DNA of 32,108 nt, taken from the NCBI GenBank assembly GCA_036897485.1, contig JAYMTF010000655.1:1-32108 (forward strand), in the 5' to 3' direction. This document shows, piece after piece, positions 1 through 12,600 of the stretch (its first letter is position 1; each line of letters starts with the position of its first letter). The notes beneath the pieces are model-generated. The model was not told the origin of the DNA. It was given only the letters and a program-made list of their open reading frames with translations, and ran no database searches. This stretch comes from Pelargonium nanum. Taxonomy: Eukaryota > Streptophyta > Magnoliopsida > Geraniales > Geraniaceae. The translations under genes were made by a program, and so were the position numbers.

Positions 1-70
1 AACCCCTAACTATTTGAAACACACCTTTTAATCTTACCTTCTTCCTTTCCTTCTCTTTCCCCAGCAACAT
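1..70 (+). repeat. Left terminal inverted repeat arm (visible part)
   Basis: This pairs with 761-831 on the opposite strand. The copies differ by a few substitutions (for example CCCCTAACTA against CCCTAACCA) and by a 3-base CTT insertion in the right copy. The arm probably continues to the left of the window. Confidence 0.75.
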
Positions 71-389
71 GGGGCCAAAACGGTAAAGACCATGTTGCGA
101 TAACATACTTAATTCCTTCACCACGTAGAAGGATTACTGAAAAGAGGAGAGGGAAACATAATGGGCAGCTGCACAAAGAACTCTTCACGATCTTCAGCCC
201 CCATAAGCCAACACAGTCTTTAATGAAAAGAGTAGCTACAGAGAGCTTTCTAAAATTGCAGAGCATGCCAAGAGACGTGATGAGGTTGCAAGGTAAGCTA
301 AGCTGTGAGATGTAGTAGTAGACATTAATTAAAACGCTATACACGATGAGGTCATTCCCAATTCAGCAAAGTCTTGTCACTACATCTAA

Positions 390-418
390 GATTCTCATAA
401 CTGAAAATTATGAGAATC
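390..418. repeat. Hairpin inside the transposon (11-bp arms)
   Basis: GATTCTCATAA at 390-400 is followed by a 7-base loop and its perfect inverse TTATGAGAATC at 408-418. A second hairpin lies at 595-618: TGACCCAAA, 6-base loop, TTTGGGTCA. Confidence 0.6.
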
Positions 419-760
419 AATAGCCATGGTGACAGACAAGACAATGGGCATGACTATTGGGCCATGGCTTTGGTAAATCTTCTCATAAAATAGCTACATC
501 TATGATTCTCCAATATAATTAACACATGGACAGACACGGCAACTTGAGCATACTGCAGACTATGCTGCCATGCGCATACTCTGATGCAACAGAATGACCC
601 AAATGAGAGTTTGGGTCACTGTATATGTCCCATTCTTTGTCGTAGGGTTTCACTTTGACTGATAAACTGTCCACTGCATCACTGGGCATGGCTGAAGTAT
701 CTGATGCCTGCTCGCTTGAAGATTTTTTTTTATCTTTTTAATGTCTGACTTATTCAACCA

Positions 761-831
761 TGGTGCAGGGGAAAGAGAAGGAAAGGAAGAAGAAGGTAAG
801 ATTAAAACGGTGTGTTTCAAATGGTTAGGGT
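761..831 (-). repeat. Right terminal inverted repeat arm (part matched by 1-70)
   Basis: The reverse complement reads through CCCTAACCATTTGAAACACA and the C/T-rich tract, matching 1-70. Sequence outside it (832-1028) is probably the rest of the same arm, but its partner is not in the window. Confidence 0.75.
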
Positions 832-1028
832 TTTTAGTGTGACGTGTCATTTGGCGGCTGACGTGGCAGACATAGGTGACGTGACGGTAAGTAACCTGAT
901 ATAGTAGGTTAATAGGGTTAAATTCAAAAAAATGAAAAGTTTAAGGGCTAAAACCATACGCAAAACAAGACAGGGGCTAAAATAATAAAATCTGTCAATC
1001 CAGGGGAGGCAAAACTAATTAACCCTTA

Positions 1029-1815
1029 AATTAAAGAATGCTCTCTTTTTTTTTCCGCTGTTTTGAGAGTTGGTAGGATTTTTGATTGGTTACAGTTGCT
1101 TAGTCTCTTGGGTTTGTATATAGTAAATTCAATTTGTGGTTTTTCTCATTTAGATAGCAAGCTCTTGCTTTGATAGCAAGTTAATGTGCTGGTAAGGTTT
1201 GCATAGCGGCGGCGGTGTAGATTTTGGTAGATTTTTTTGATTGGTGTGTGCGTAGGACAACATGAGACAGTTGAAGAGAATAAGAATGTGGCTTGGAAGG
1301 TGGTGGTCTGGTCTGAGCCATTGGATTAGCCTTCGAGTTTGCTACCGAATCAAAATGGCAGAGTCAATGGTGGCGAGGGGAGGTTGGCAGAGCCCTTCAC
1401 ATGATCACCTTAAACTTCAAGTGCAATCATTAATGTAGTTGTTCGTGCTCTTTAGGCTGAGGGAAGGATTCCAATGTCTCCAATTTGATTATTCGGACTA
1501 ATGGGGAGAGTTTCAGTGCATCCGGTTCGATTATTCATGATGTTTTAGCCATGATGACTCAGTTTGGTAGTATCACTTTTTGTTTTTAGCTGGGTCTGCA
1601 AACTGAGCAAGTCTCGAGTTAGTTAGATTTTCTTTGTCAGACTTGTTGGATAGATTGATTTTCAAGTCCCAAATTTATATTGTTTTTGTTATAATTCCAT
1701 TTGAGGTGGTAAATTATTAGTTTTTTGGAATTAGAAAAAATTAAATTAAAAAAAATGTAAAGAAGGGTGCACAAATTTGTCATTGGGAAAAAATTGTAAA
1801 ATTAATCACACTCAT
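1029..1815. other. Intergenic stretch, 3' flank of the flippase gene
   Basis: No gene could be supported here. The sequence is T-rich with poly-A/T runs near 1730-1760. It lies between the transposon and the flippase stop codon, so its right part should contain the flippase 3' UTR and polyadenylation region (read on the minus strand). A GC-richer patch at 1205-1420 has no open frame and resembles nothing I recognise. Confidence 0.5.
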
Positions 1816-4800
1816 CTACACCACTGGCTTGTTTGCCATTGATGAAAACCTGGGACTGCTTGTGACTGATACTTGTATAGATGACCTCATCTCGCTCAGC
1901 TGGTCTTTCATGAAATCAACTTTCGCATCCACTCTTGCAGAGAAGCCAATGTGGGTCGTTTTCTTGGAGTTTCGTTGCTCCCTCGACCACATCCGGTTAT
2001 CCGTCACGTGTGTATTGCACTTCTTCATCTCTTGGAGCAAATGATCATCCATCGGATAGAACGTGCGCTGAATCACAACGTGCAGGAAGTACGGGAGAAG
2101 GCAAAGAACAACGACGAGCAATGTGATCAACCAGTAAATAGGCGCCGGACCTATAGCTTCCAAGAAGATGTGGAATCCTCTGTGCGAGTAGGCTGGAGGG
2201 AGCTCAGCATAAAAGAACAAGAACACGTACCAGAAAAAGATGCTGCCCCAAATGAATACATGTTGGATCCAAGTGAAGTGGTTGATAATGAGAGCAATTT
2301 GGCAGTTGACGGTCCAAATCACGCACGTGTATGCTATGGTACCGAGATGAGTGATGTCTGCAGTGTTCCCGTCTTTCCTAAAAGCAGTCAGGGAGATGGC
2401 GTATATATTCGCGAGGAAGATAGCCAGAGAAGTGACTACACCATTCAGTATCCAACCGAGGATGCGACTCCAAGAGAAATGTACATTCTTTTGTCCCTGC
2501 TGATAAAGTGCCGGGAACTGTTTCATTACCCAAAATGAAGATTGCATTAGAGTTTTGATATAACACAGGACTGAAAATATTTCGTATGTGCTTTTAGGCT
2601 CGGTCCATTATACCTGGAGGCACACGTCTGACGAAACGTCTTGTTCAAGGACACCCAAAGATAGAACCGGCAAGGATGTCAAGACAACATTGAAGAGCAC
2701 CATGTACCAATCGTCGTACAAAACTACCCCTGAGAAGCTTGTGTAGAGTTCGTAGAAGAATAGAGTGAGGCCAATTGCAATGTTCTTGTATACAAAGTAT
2801 AGAACCTAGAGTGAGAAGAAAGAGGCAAGTTTAGAACTGAAGATCCAGATATATGATGCTTTCAAGATAAAGAATTGAAGATTCACCATTTTGGAGATTC
2901 TCCTGTAACACCAATGCCCATGAACTATGAGTAGGCGCTCCAAGAATCGGAATTGAGGCAATGAAAAATCACTTGCCATGACTGCCTGCAAATGATACCC
3001 CAGGAAGATTTTTAGTCATTAATGATATGCAGCCTAGTGTTAAGTTTAAAATAATTAGTTGGTTGGTGAGTAATTACCTGCATTCCTTCCATCCCACTGA
3101 TTCCAACTCCAATATCAGCTTCTTGAATCATGCCAACATCATTAGCCCCATCTCCAATTGCTAAGGTTGTCTTGCCAGTATATTGCTTTACCAATCGAGT
3201 AATCTGAAAAAGACACATCTATGTGATTACTTGTATTGCAAAACGAAACAAATAAACATCTATAGCGTTCAATTAGATGTCTCATTCGGTTAAATGAGGG
3301 GCGTAGAAAAAAAAAAGCATTTAAAGCAATCAAAGTGTGTAATTTACAGCAAACCATTTCACATGAGACATAGAAGTTGTCCTTGATTCTATGAAAGTGA
3401 TCAAAACAAGGAAAATGACCTACCAAAGCTTTCTGTTTAGGTGAAACACGGCAACATATAACAGATGCACAATTAACAGCCAATTGTAAGAACTGGTCCT
3501 TCACGTCAATTTGCAAAGCAACTTCAAGAGCTTTTCCATCCACCACCAAAGCAAAGGGTGCATTTTTACTGCCTTCTTCCCTCATTACTTGATAGGAAGT
3601 TTCAATTTGGCTTAAAATGTCTTGTTTCATAGCCTGAAAAAAAAACAAGGGTTATAAACTTATCAATACCAACTCAACTTCAATTCATTTTTCATATTGT
3701 TATGCATTCATCTAGGTTTGATTAATGGGGAGGGTTTGTGGAAAAGGAGGTTAACTGTTCATGGCAAAACAATTTGACTTACTAAGGTTGGTAAGATGTA
3801 ATTGTAAATTTCTGTTTTCTCAACAATAAAATGCATTATTCTTTACAAGTATAGCTCTTTGAAGTGAATTTTCACCTTTGGTTTATTGTTGGATTCAGAT
3901 TCTTTGCTTAAACTCAAATGAAACTGTTTCATATCTTGCCGAAGTAAGCTGCAAGAGAATCTGCAAGAACAATATAAGGATATTTATTGGAACTAATGAA
4001 ATAGTGTTCCCTCCCTTCTTTTGTAAGTTTATGCAGTACTTATTAATTTAGATCATTAGCATTTACTGAAATAAACTAGAGCCTTACCCGATATTAATTG
4101 CAGTTTCCTTTTTGTCACCAGTGAGTAGCCATATCTTCAAGCCCGCTTGGGCTAGTTTATCTATGCACTCTGGAACCTGATATAAAAGCAAGGACAATAT
4201 GTCATATACAGCTAGAATTCCCATATTTCAAATGGTAATACATTTCACAATCTGCGGACTATAGGCTGAAACAAACACAAGGATGTAACTAACCCCTTTC
4301 TGTAACTTGTCTTCAACAGCTACAACCCCCAACAAAGTCAAGTCTTTTTCAATCATTTCAGATGCTCTTTCCAGTAGTTCTTCTCTTTCAGGGCCTACAG
4401 TGGTCTTAGCCTTTGTAAATATTGAGTTCCAATGTTCGTACTCAGCCACCTCCACGGTTCTATAGGCAAATGCCAGAGTGCGGAAACCATCTTCTGCATA
4501 ACTTGAAAGGTGTGAAGTTGTTGCCTGTTGGTAGGACCTTCCGGTATCAGCAAGCTTGTCGAAGATTATACTGGAAACAATATACATAGAACAATATACA
4601 TATTTAGTCATGAATGACATACTGATTCAATCAGTTAATGGAAAGACATGAAATACCTGTCAGCGCCCTTGCAGAGGAGGAAGATCTGTCCATCTTCGTT
4701 GCTTACTATCACAGACATCCTCTTGCGTGAGCTACTGAACTCTAACAGATTTAAAAGCTTGTACTCCCTACATAATTAGTTCACCAGGCATTAATTGTAA

Positions 4801-7368
4801 TGTAGGTGTGACAGAAATAAACTGTTAGATATAAGTAAGAAAGATAGCTTACTTTTCCATCTCCTTCCCAGAGGAAGGGTCTAGCTCCTTGACAACCATA
4901 ATTGATTGGGTTCTTCGGCAAAATTGGAACCCGAACTCTTGTGAAGCTATTAGAAAAGCCACTTCCTCTGGTGACTCAGCCTCATACTTCAGCTTATCAG
5001 TTTGATCATCTTCAATTGGTATGCCAGTGTGACAGAGAGCCATGATTCTGAAGAACATTGTTACATCAAATAAGTTGGGTCTGTAAATCCAATTTCTGTT
5101 CATCAGCCGATCATCTATGAAGTTGAAACCCTTGATTAGAGATTCTGTTTCCACAAAAGAGACCTTTGAGTTTCCTGTGTTTGGATACTTGTCATCTTCT
5201 TGACGACGAAAAGCAGCCCTCTGGGTGCTAAAATCAGCAACCGAAAAATCAGCCATTTCATAACTTTGGCTGGTTGGATCAGATTCAGAGTAAATATGGT
5301 ATGCCTCAATGTCAACATTCATTCGTCTAGATGCAGCAAGCTCAACAACATTTGTATAACCCCCATATGAAATCCCAGCAATCGAGCATTTCCTGAACTC
5401 CATTTGGTTACAAGTCAAGGTCCCCGTTTTATCAGACAAAATCAATTCTACCTGTCCCAGTTCTTCATTTAAATTCGATGTTCGAGCTTCAACTGACTTA
5501 CATGTTACTTCATCGTACATTTCTATATCCTTGTTAATGAGCATTGCCTGCAACACCTTGACAACTTCAATGGAAACATACAGAGAAATGGGAATCAAGT
5601 AGCCATACAATATGAGAGCCCTTATGAACTGTAGGATGGCTGATACTCCAGGCCTCTGAGGATTGAAAAATTCATCAGGCTTTAAAGGTCTGAGCATTGG
5701 ATCAACGTTTTCAAGCATTAGGTACCACAACTGAAGTATTTTGGATTTTGTGAATATTGCAGACCCAAAAGAGGTGACTAATGATATCAATACAAGAAAT
5801 GAGAAGAGAAGGTAAATCACATGATCCATCTTTCTCTCAATCCGGCTGCGCTTAGATGGTGACCTTGTGGAATTCCTTACTGCTTTTGAGTCCGGACCAC
5901 TGAAGATCACAACTCCATAGATATAATCAGTGTTCCGAAGTTTTGAGTCTCTTAAAAGCACTTGGGCTGGGCACAAGGGATGTGATTCGTATCTATATTC
6001 TAAGTTCCCCACAAAGGTATAAAGATTTGGATTTGGATCCTCACAATGCAGTGTGGCTCCAAATTTTCTGAATTCTGTCTCCCCATCCAAATCAAGTGTG
6101 GCTTCTAAACATCTCTTGATCTTCAGGTTGGTTTCTCCATCAAGATTCATGGTCTCTACATAACAAACGCCATCGTCATAGCTGGAAGATAATAGAAGGA
6201 GATCACTAGGAAAATACTCATTCTTATGAACTTTAACAACATCTCCCACTGAGAGTGCTCTCCAAGTTTTATCCACAAATATGCCATCTCCCACATGAAC
6301 CTTTACAGTTCGAGAGTTCACATTCATATCCTGCAAACCACATTTGATTCATATGACACAGACATATGAGGAATATTGCCAAGAAACAAATTACAAAAAA
6401 CACATATTGGTAAATCCTATATAAAGAGTATGAACTTGAAAGGATAAAAAAAGTTCAGTGTCAAAATTCAAGCTAAATTGAATATTTAAGCTTCCTAGTT
6501 TGTACCTAAAAGAGAAAATTGAGAAAATAAACATTTCAGTAAAGGCTTTGTAAATACATCCTTCACAAGCAAATCTGGCCCAACCAAGCACACCAGAACA
6601 TGTGCCTGCAACTGCAAGGCACCATTTTGTGCACAAACAGTAGTTTTGCATTTTGTAACAATTAATAATAGCCTTGTAGAAGAACGCGGTGAAAAAGAAT
6701 TTATTGATGATTGTGTTAACGGGTATTTATCCTTCCCGTATTTAAAGTAAAAAACTTTAAAACTCCCCTACTTTAAATCCCTGAAGCGATGTTCTTTAAC
6801 TCAAGGAAACAAAAAAATGGAGGGTTTTGCAATGCAAGAATATAATTACAATACTATCAAGCTCCAAGTAGCTACCAACCAACAGATGACTCCCTAAATG
6901 CAGATACTTATATATGAAAAACAAAAAAAAAATGATATTGAAATAAGTTACCTGCAAAAATCTGTTCCAATCCTCCAAAGCCTCTTTGAACATGCTAACC
7001 CCGACAACAAACAACAAAGGAGCAATCATGCTTTCTGGAGAAAAGGGAGACACCTCTGGAAAGCAGGACAATATTGCAGCCAAGAGAAAATACAGATTGG
7101 CAACTCTGCGGAATTGCTCAAAGAGTGCCTTGGGAAGAAAAGTCACAACATTATACTTTGTGGTAGATACATAATTATCGGGATATTTGTAAGGCTTGGT
7201 CTTGTGTAGTTGAGGCTTATTGCAGAAAACCACCCGAGAAAACCCTGGCTGACCGAGGAGCTCCTTAGAAGGACTTGGATCCGCAATACAGGGTCGAAAG
7301 CAGGAGTATGAATACAGTTTGCTCCATCTTACCTTCCCCTTTCTTTTCTTGGATGATCCTGTGGTCAT
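1816..7368 (-). CDS. P4-type phospholipid-transporting ATPase (ALA4-7-like flippase)
   Basis: This is a lipid flippase that moves phospholipids to the cytosolic leaflet of plasma or endomembranes, usually with an ALIS/CDC50 beta subunit. Exons on the minus strand: 7368-6952, 6330-4853, 4767-4657, 4570-4294, 4176-4088, 3960-3876, 3633-3424, 3203-3078, 2985-2887, 2805-2614, 2517-1816; sum 3786 nt, 1261 aa, normal for the family. Seen in order: basic N-terminus and first membrane pair (about residues 90-135); actuator-domain DGET (203-206); PISL in M4 (386-389); phosphorylation motif DKTGT with Asp about 439; KGADS in the nucleotide-binding domain; LTGDKKETA; hinge GDGANDVG (about 906-913); then the last membrane spans and a C-tail with the family motif [11 protein letters not shown]. 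All catalytic motifs are intact, so it should be active. The usual ESPDEVAFL is ESPEEVAFL here. The choice among ALA4, 5, 6 and 7 cannot be made by eye. Confidence 0.95.
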
Positions 7369-9629
7369 TTTGATTGAAGATTGACTCTAGAAAATCAGTA
7401 GATGAATCTCTCACCTCGAACGTAAAGATCAAGTATTCTTCTTGTAGTCACTCGTCAGTAACTCTCACAATCTGATACTCCAACAGTTTAATACTTATCC
7501 CCCTCCAGGCACCAACTCATGACTTTGACTTCCAATACTGATTAAAGAAACTAATAAATTTGTCTCCCTTGTCTCCAATATTATTCTTTAGGTCTTCCAG
7601 CTTTCATCGTCAATAATACTCTCCTAAGAAAGAGAAAGAAACTATCAATGCATAACCTGTAAGATCTTGCAGGCCGTCCATTAGTCACACTTATCTTTTC
7701 CGCACCTTGGGATATCAGAATCCTTCTAGCTCGCAATACAAATATAATAACCTACACATTAAGTAATCCAATCAAGTAACTGCATGACAAACAAGTACAG
7801 TCTGTGATACATTCTCTGGATTTGACTCATAAGAAGTTACAGTTTTGTCCAAATGCAGCTCCAAAATGAATGCCAACAGATCCTGGGGTTAAACTATAGC
7901 CATGTCAGGACCTCTAGATTTGAGATTGAAAAATGACACTCAAAAATGAAAAAATAAATATTTATCTTCTCCTTCCACACCAAACAACTATCTTACTTCA
8001 CTTGTTGAAAAAATTAAGAATAAAGTTTTTAACAGTTAACTTTTCCCATGTGTTAAGGGTAAAACTAAGTCACTTAGAAGATATTATTGATGATGCAAAC
8101 ACAATATCCTTATTGGAAATATGAATACACCTAAATATATTAACACATTCACTTTTAGTGTAGCAAAGGTTTAAAATGGAATGGACAAAGCAGTAGTAAA
8201 AGATGAAAGTCAAGCATACCCCAACAATGCAATTCTTAATCAAATGCTGACATCTGATCTTGCATTATTTAGAAGCATCTAATCAAATTTTATAAATGCA
8301 AAAATGATGAGTATTCCAATTCCACCTAATTCAGTATTAAGACAAAACAGAGAAAAGATATATAAGATGGCATGCCGACCATAGTGATTAAAAGGATCTT
8401 AAATAAAAGAATTGTGTTAATTTTGTGGCTGTTAGAATGTAGACATATGGAAGGAAGTTAAAGGGTCATTCAGAAGAAACCAAAAACTTAAATTAAATGC
8501 AGCCACAGGACAGGACAAAATGAATCTTTTTGTTATTAGGAGTAGGATCTAACAGGATAAAGAGTTAAAAATGCATTCTTTTTCCTCAAGAACCCCAAAT
8601 GGAGGATGAGAAAACATATTGAATAAGTAAATAAAAGAGGACTGTCTTTTAATTTGTGTAAATGAGACCATGCGCAAAATATGAGACTAAATATATATGG
8701 AGTCAACTGTTACATTTTATTAAAAGATAGATTTTGAAACAATGATGAATGAACAACACCATGATTTAAAAATAATTTGATTATCAAATTATGACATGTG
8801 TATCTTAGTACACAAGACTATAAAGACCTTAAAATGATCATTAAAGATAATTAGGCAACAACAATATTTTCACTGAATCAAGACTGACTGATGCTTAGTC
8901 ATAGTTATAACTTATAAGTGATTTACGTTTAGTGAGCAAGGCTCAATGAATGTCGCTATGGATACTAACAGAACTGGAAAAAAGATCAGCTGGAAGTATT
9001 TTCTTCACCAAAGCTGTACCAGTCCAAGTCACAGCAACTGTCAGAACATTGGTACTATTAGATAGGCCATCAAATGAATATCAATGTTATTTCTCTACAA
9101 GCGAATGCGAATAATAAAATGAGTACATGACAACATCTTAGGTATTGCTCACCGAAGCTAAAGGCCATAAGTTTGAAACATCCGATGTATCAACCTTAAG
9201 CCACCTTAGCCCAGACCATGACCTCAAAATTCATATGAGAACCCGCTGTTTTCCCAACATAATGACAGCTATGAATAGTCATGCACTTCATGGTCATCAT
9301 ATCAGATGTAAAGCATACCCGTGGGAGGGGAATTGATCCATTAACACATCAAGAAGGCATTGTTACAAAATTCATGAACATAAAAGCCATGCGTGTGACA
9401 TTTAACGGTAAGAATATTCTTGTGATGTTAACGGTTATTTACATGTCAGTAAATTATGGCATACCAGAAAAATAGAACAAAACGATTAACATTTCTTCAG
9501 TAATGGCCGTGACATTTTATATCTTCGTATTTGGTTGAACTTACAGGAAATGAGGGCAAGTGAATGATGCACATCCAACCCATATTCCATGCCATTTTTT
9601 GGTTCTGCAGAGTGATCCCAGTTTACGTA
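7369..9629. other. Intergenic: flippase 5' leader and promoter, GT8-like 3' flank
   Basis: No gene could be supported in these 2.26 kb. The flippase is read leftward, so 7369 to about 7750 should hold its 5' leader. It includes a possible 3' splice site near 7624 (a pyrimidine-rich tract ending CTTTCTTAG on the minus strand) and two very short upstream ORFs (7581-7607 and 7488-7520). The rest is very AT-rich. The part next to 9629 is the 3' flank of the GT8-like gene. Confidence 0.45.
7488..7520 (-). promoter_or_regulatory. Possible upstream ORF in the flippase leader (10 codons)
   Basis: On the minus strand an ATG at 7520 opens MSWCLEGDKY and stops at 7488, 120 bases before the flippase ATG. 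A shorter one, MKAGRPKE, runs 7607-7581. They matter only if transcription starts upstream of them, which the sequence alone does not show. Confidence 0.25.
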
Positions 9630-12600
9630 CTAGCATCCCAAGATCCGATCTGCCATTGGGGGGAGGTACTGTGTCCAAATGCCACCATTATCTAATTGTG
9701 TCATCCCCCCACTGCCAAATCCAGAGCAAACATTTTTGGGGGCATCATAAAGGACAACCATTCTCTCGTTGTTGATTTCTGGTGATGTCAATTCCCCCTC
9801 TGACCCAGTAGGAAGCTTGAAATATCTGTCATGAAGTGCTAATGCAATTGCTGGTTTATCAGAATCACCCCTGATAAAGAACCCTTGTAAGTGAAGGATA
9901 TGTAACCAAAACCACAACCATGCACTCCTTTATATGCACAATGTTGCATGTGATTGAAAATAGAAAAATCTAAATGCACCTTGCATTCTTTTTCTGAATA
10001 GTGGCTTAACTATCAATACATTCTGTTTGAGACACAAGTGAACTGAGGGTTTCAACATAATATATCCCTAGTTATGTTTTAGGGTATCTTCATTTAACTA
10101 CTCTTATGTTTATACACAAAGATCGTTACCCTGATGTAATTTCTGCAACCATTAACTACTATGATGTTTCAATGAACCAAACTATTGATAACACCGTTAG
10201 TGTTTGCACTAAAAATAAAAGACTTAACCACTCTTCTATAAATATATAATGGTTTTCATTTCAGACCAAGAGAGAGGTAGAGATGAAGATATGGCCGCCC
10301 CCACCCCTCCTCTGCAGGCAGAGAAACTACACCAACTCTGATCTCCCCTTCATCCCCCTCTCTCCTTCATCTCAACACCGCCACCATCAGACATAGTTAC
10401 CATTATTTATTTAATATATCATATTTGCAATTTTTGTCTATGTTTCCGATTTTCTACATACTATATACATAATTTGTCTGCAAAAACTAACTAATTTGGT
10501 TTGATGATGTATGTACGTGGGAGTAATAAAAAATGACAGCTAGAAGTTAAAAGTAATGTAATTATATAAACTCAAGACGTTCTATCACCCCCAACATCCT
10601 AACCTGACTATGTTAACCAAATAGTACCAATTTTCTGCTCTATATTAAAGTTCTACATTTGCCTGGCAGTCCCAATTCCCACAACAACCCATCAAAAATC
10701 ACAATAGTGATTGAGCAAATACATCACCCCACTGTCTACAAAGAAGAATAAACTCCTGCCTTTCAGTTATCAAGCAAATTGTTGAAGTAAAAGCCTCCAA
10801 TTGTGCATGTGTCAAACCCACAATTAAAAACAAAGGTGTGAGGTTCACACGTGAGGGAGAATGTTGAATATAAATTCTAACCTTGATGGGTAATTGAAAT
10901 AGCTATGTATAAAGGCAAAAGTCCAACTCATCTAATAGGGTTGACCTTTTAGTATGAGAGCTAATTCAACTGAAAATAGACTCTATTTGGTGTCTTCATA
11001 TTGAACCTAAAGAACAAAATGAGAATACCAATTAATGAAGGCTAGTATGTAGAGATGAGATAAGTATGAAACCTGTCGCTCAAATCAAGAACTTTATTCC
11101 ACCACAAGATCGCTTCGATAAAATCTCTTCGCAATCTCTTTGCATCAATCAACAGGATGCTTAAGTCTAGCATGCATGTGTTCTTATCGTAAGGTGTATC
11201 AGATACCCAAGGTTTTGAAGCGGATCTCTGAATGGCACCCAAGACATCTGAATTAACATAGGAATTCAATCTTGTAGAGCAGTCCTCAGCAGCAGCAACA
11301 GCATAGTTACTTAACTCAAACTTGATAAACTCTTCAACTCTTCCCTGCAACAAAAGTACAAATCTAATGATTGTCTTGACAATGCTGAATGTCTGGAAGA
11401 TCTTCTTTCCCCAAATTATCTTCTCTTATGATCTATCAAAGTTATGTATGATATATTCTTCTCATTTATTTTTTTCAGATTGCAGAAAATGAAAAAATAT
11501 TGCACCATTTTACTTGAATCTCAAACTAAGATATTAAACAATCCCAAAGAAAAAAGCTATAAGCAATATCAAGTCAAGTAACTAGACAAAGAAGCAAACC
11601 TTCACAATTACATTCGGTGAGACATATATGAACTTGTTCAATGATTGGAGGATAGTTGGTATAACAAAAGGCACTATTGCCTCAAAAGAGCGTCCAGCAT
11701 ATTGTTCCCCTGAATCACGAGTCCCAATCTTATCTTTAACTTCTTCCTGCCTGCACTTTGCAAGGGCATTAATTTAAAGAGCAGAAATACTAAGTTTGCA
11801 CATACATATAAATTAAGGAAACAGTTGGTTACCCATGAATTTCAAGATTTGCATTTGGAAATAACACTTTCAACTTGTAGTAAGATACTTTGTCTTCTTG
11901 TCCTCCGGGAATAAAGAAATGAAAATAAACTTGATCTGGAAACCTGAAGATGACATCAGCAATCAAAAAATGCATCAACAAAAATGTAGAAGGAAATTTC
12001 GGAATGCTATTATAACTTGCATATGGAAACAGATGGATAAGAAGTAAATCGAACAAGTTGATGCTTAAGACAACCTCAAACCGAAACTACTGAACAATGA
12101 TCCAGTCTTAAGTTTCCTGTATTCAATACTGGTGCAAAACGATGCATAAAAGCCCCTCTTTTTTTCTTTTCATTTTTAGTCCTTGGACAGACCAACCATT
12201 AAGGTATCAAATTCTTTGATAATTGAGCTCAAAAGCATATAATTAGACAGTGGATGCATAATTCATTCTCAGTATGCAAACTATATCCAGGCTGTATCAT
12301 TTACACTGTAACAAGAGTAAATCGATTTTGAGCTCCCTAGATTACATATGGTTAGTGCGTGTCCAATTGAAAATACAAGTACTAATAGAACTAGCTTTGG
12401 GTTCTTCACATAATTACTATGTTTTGAGGGTACAAACAGAACACCAATCACTACAAAAAAAGTTGCAAACTTTGACGGAAATTTTTTAGAAAATTTTTTC
12501 CCACAAATTGTGACGGAAATCATATTTTATAACATTTGTGACGGACACACACATTTGTGACGGAAACTTTTGTCACAACCATTTGTGACAACACAAACAA

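Larger units (their letters stand above)
1..1028. mobile_element. Non-autonomous DNA transposon, long TIR, MULE-like (left arm cut by window edge)
   Basis: Positions 1-70 and 761-831 are near-perfect inverted copies: both arms, read inward, contain TTTGAAACACACC, then TTTTAATCTTACCTTC, then a C/T-rich tract ending in TTCTCTTTCCCC. The right arm continues outward as a low-copy-looking tract to about 1028, where it ends in a motif that reads TTAAGGGTTAATTAG on the minus strand. The matching left part would lie before base 1. The inner 690 bases hold no convincing coding sequence but have two hairpins (390-418 and 595-618). Long arms and lack of a transposase suggest a Mutator-like or foldback non-autonomous element. 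The family is inferred; the inverted repeat itself is directly visible. Confidence 0.6.

Noticed and set aside
6-344. 112-codon minus-strand open frame at the left edge
   Set aside because: It overlaps the transposon terminal repeat and has no recognisable domain or conserved composition.
1205-1420. GC-richer patch as a gene fragment
   Set aside because: No open frame beyond a few dozen codons on either strand and no recognisable motif.
1951-2538. 195-codon plus-strand open frame
   Set aside because: It lies wholly antisense to the last flippase exon, whose protein is highly conserved; it is a mirror of that codon structure.
2518-2566. Upstream extension of the last flippase exon
   Set aside because: The frame stays open to 2547, but the family sequence requires C-L-Q followed directly by F-P-A-L-Y, and a CAG acceptor sits exactly at 2519-2518.
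9145-9475. Two short plus-strand frames in the intergenic region
   Set aside because: They are about 63 codons each, overlap in different frames and show no family resemblance or splice partners.
9871-9917. Earlier start of GT8-like exon 6 (acceptor at 9885/9884)
   Set aside because: Joining there puts the frame into a stop after a few codons; the acceptor at 9872/9871 keeps the frame and the family spacing before KPAIALAL.
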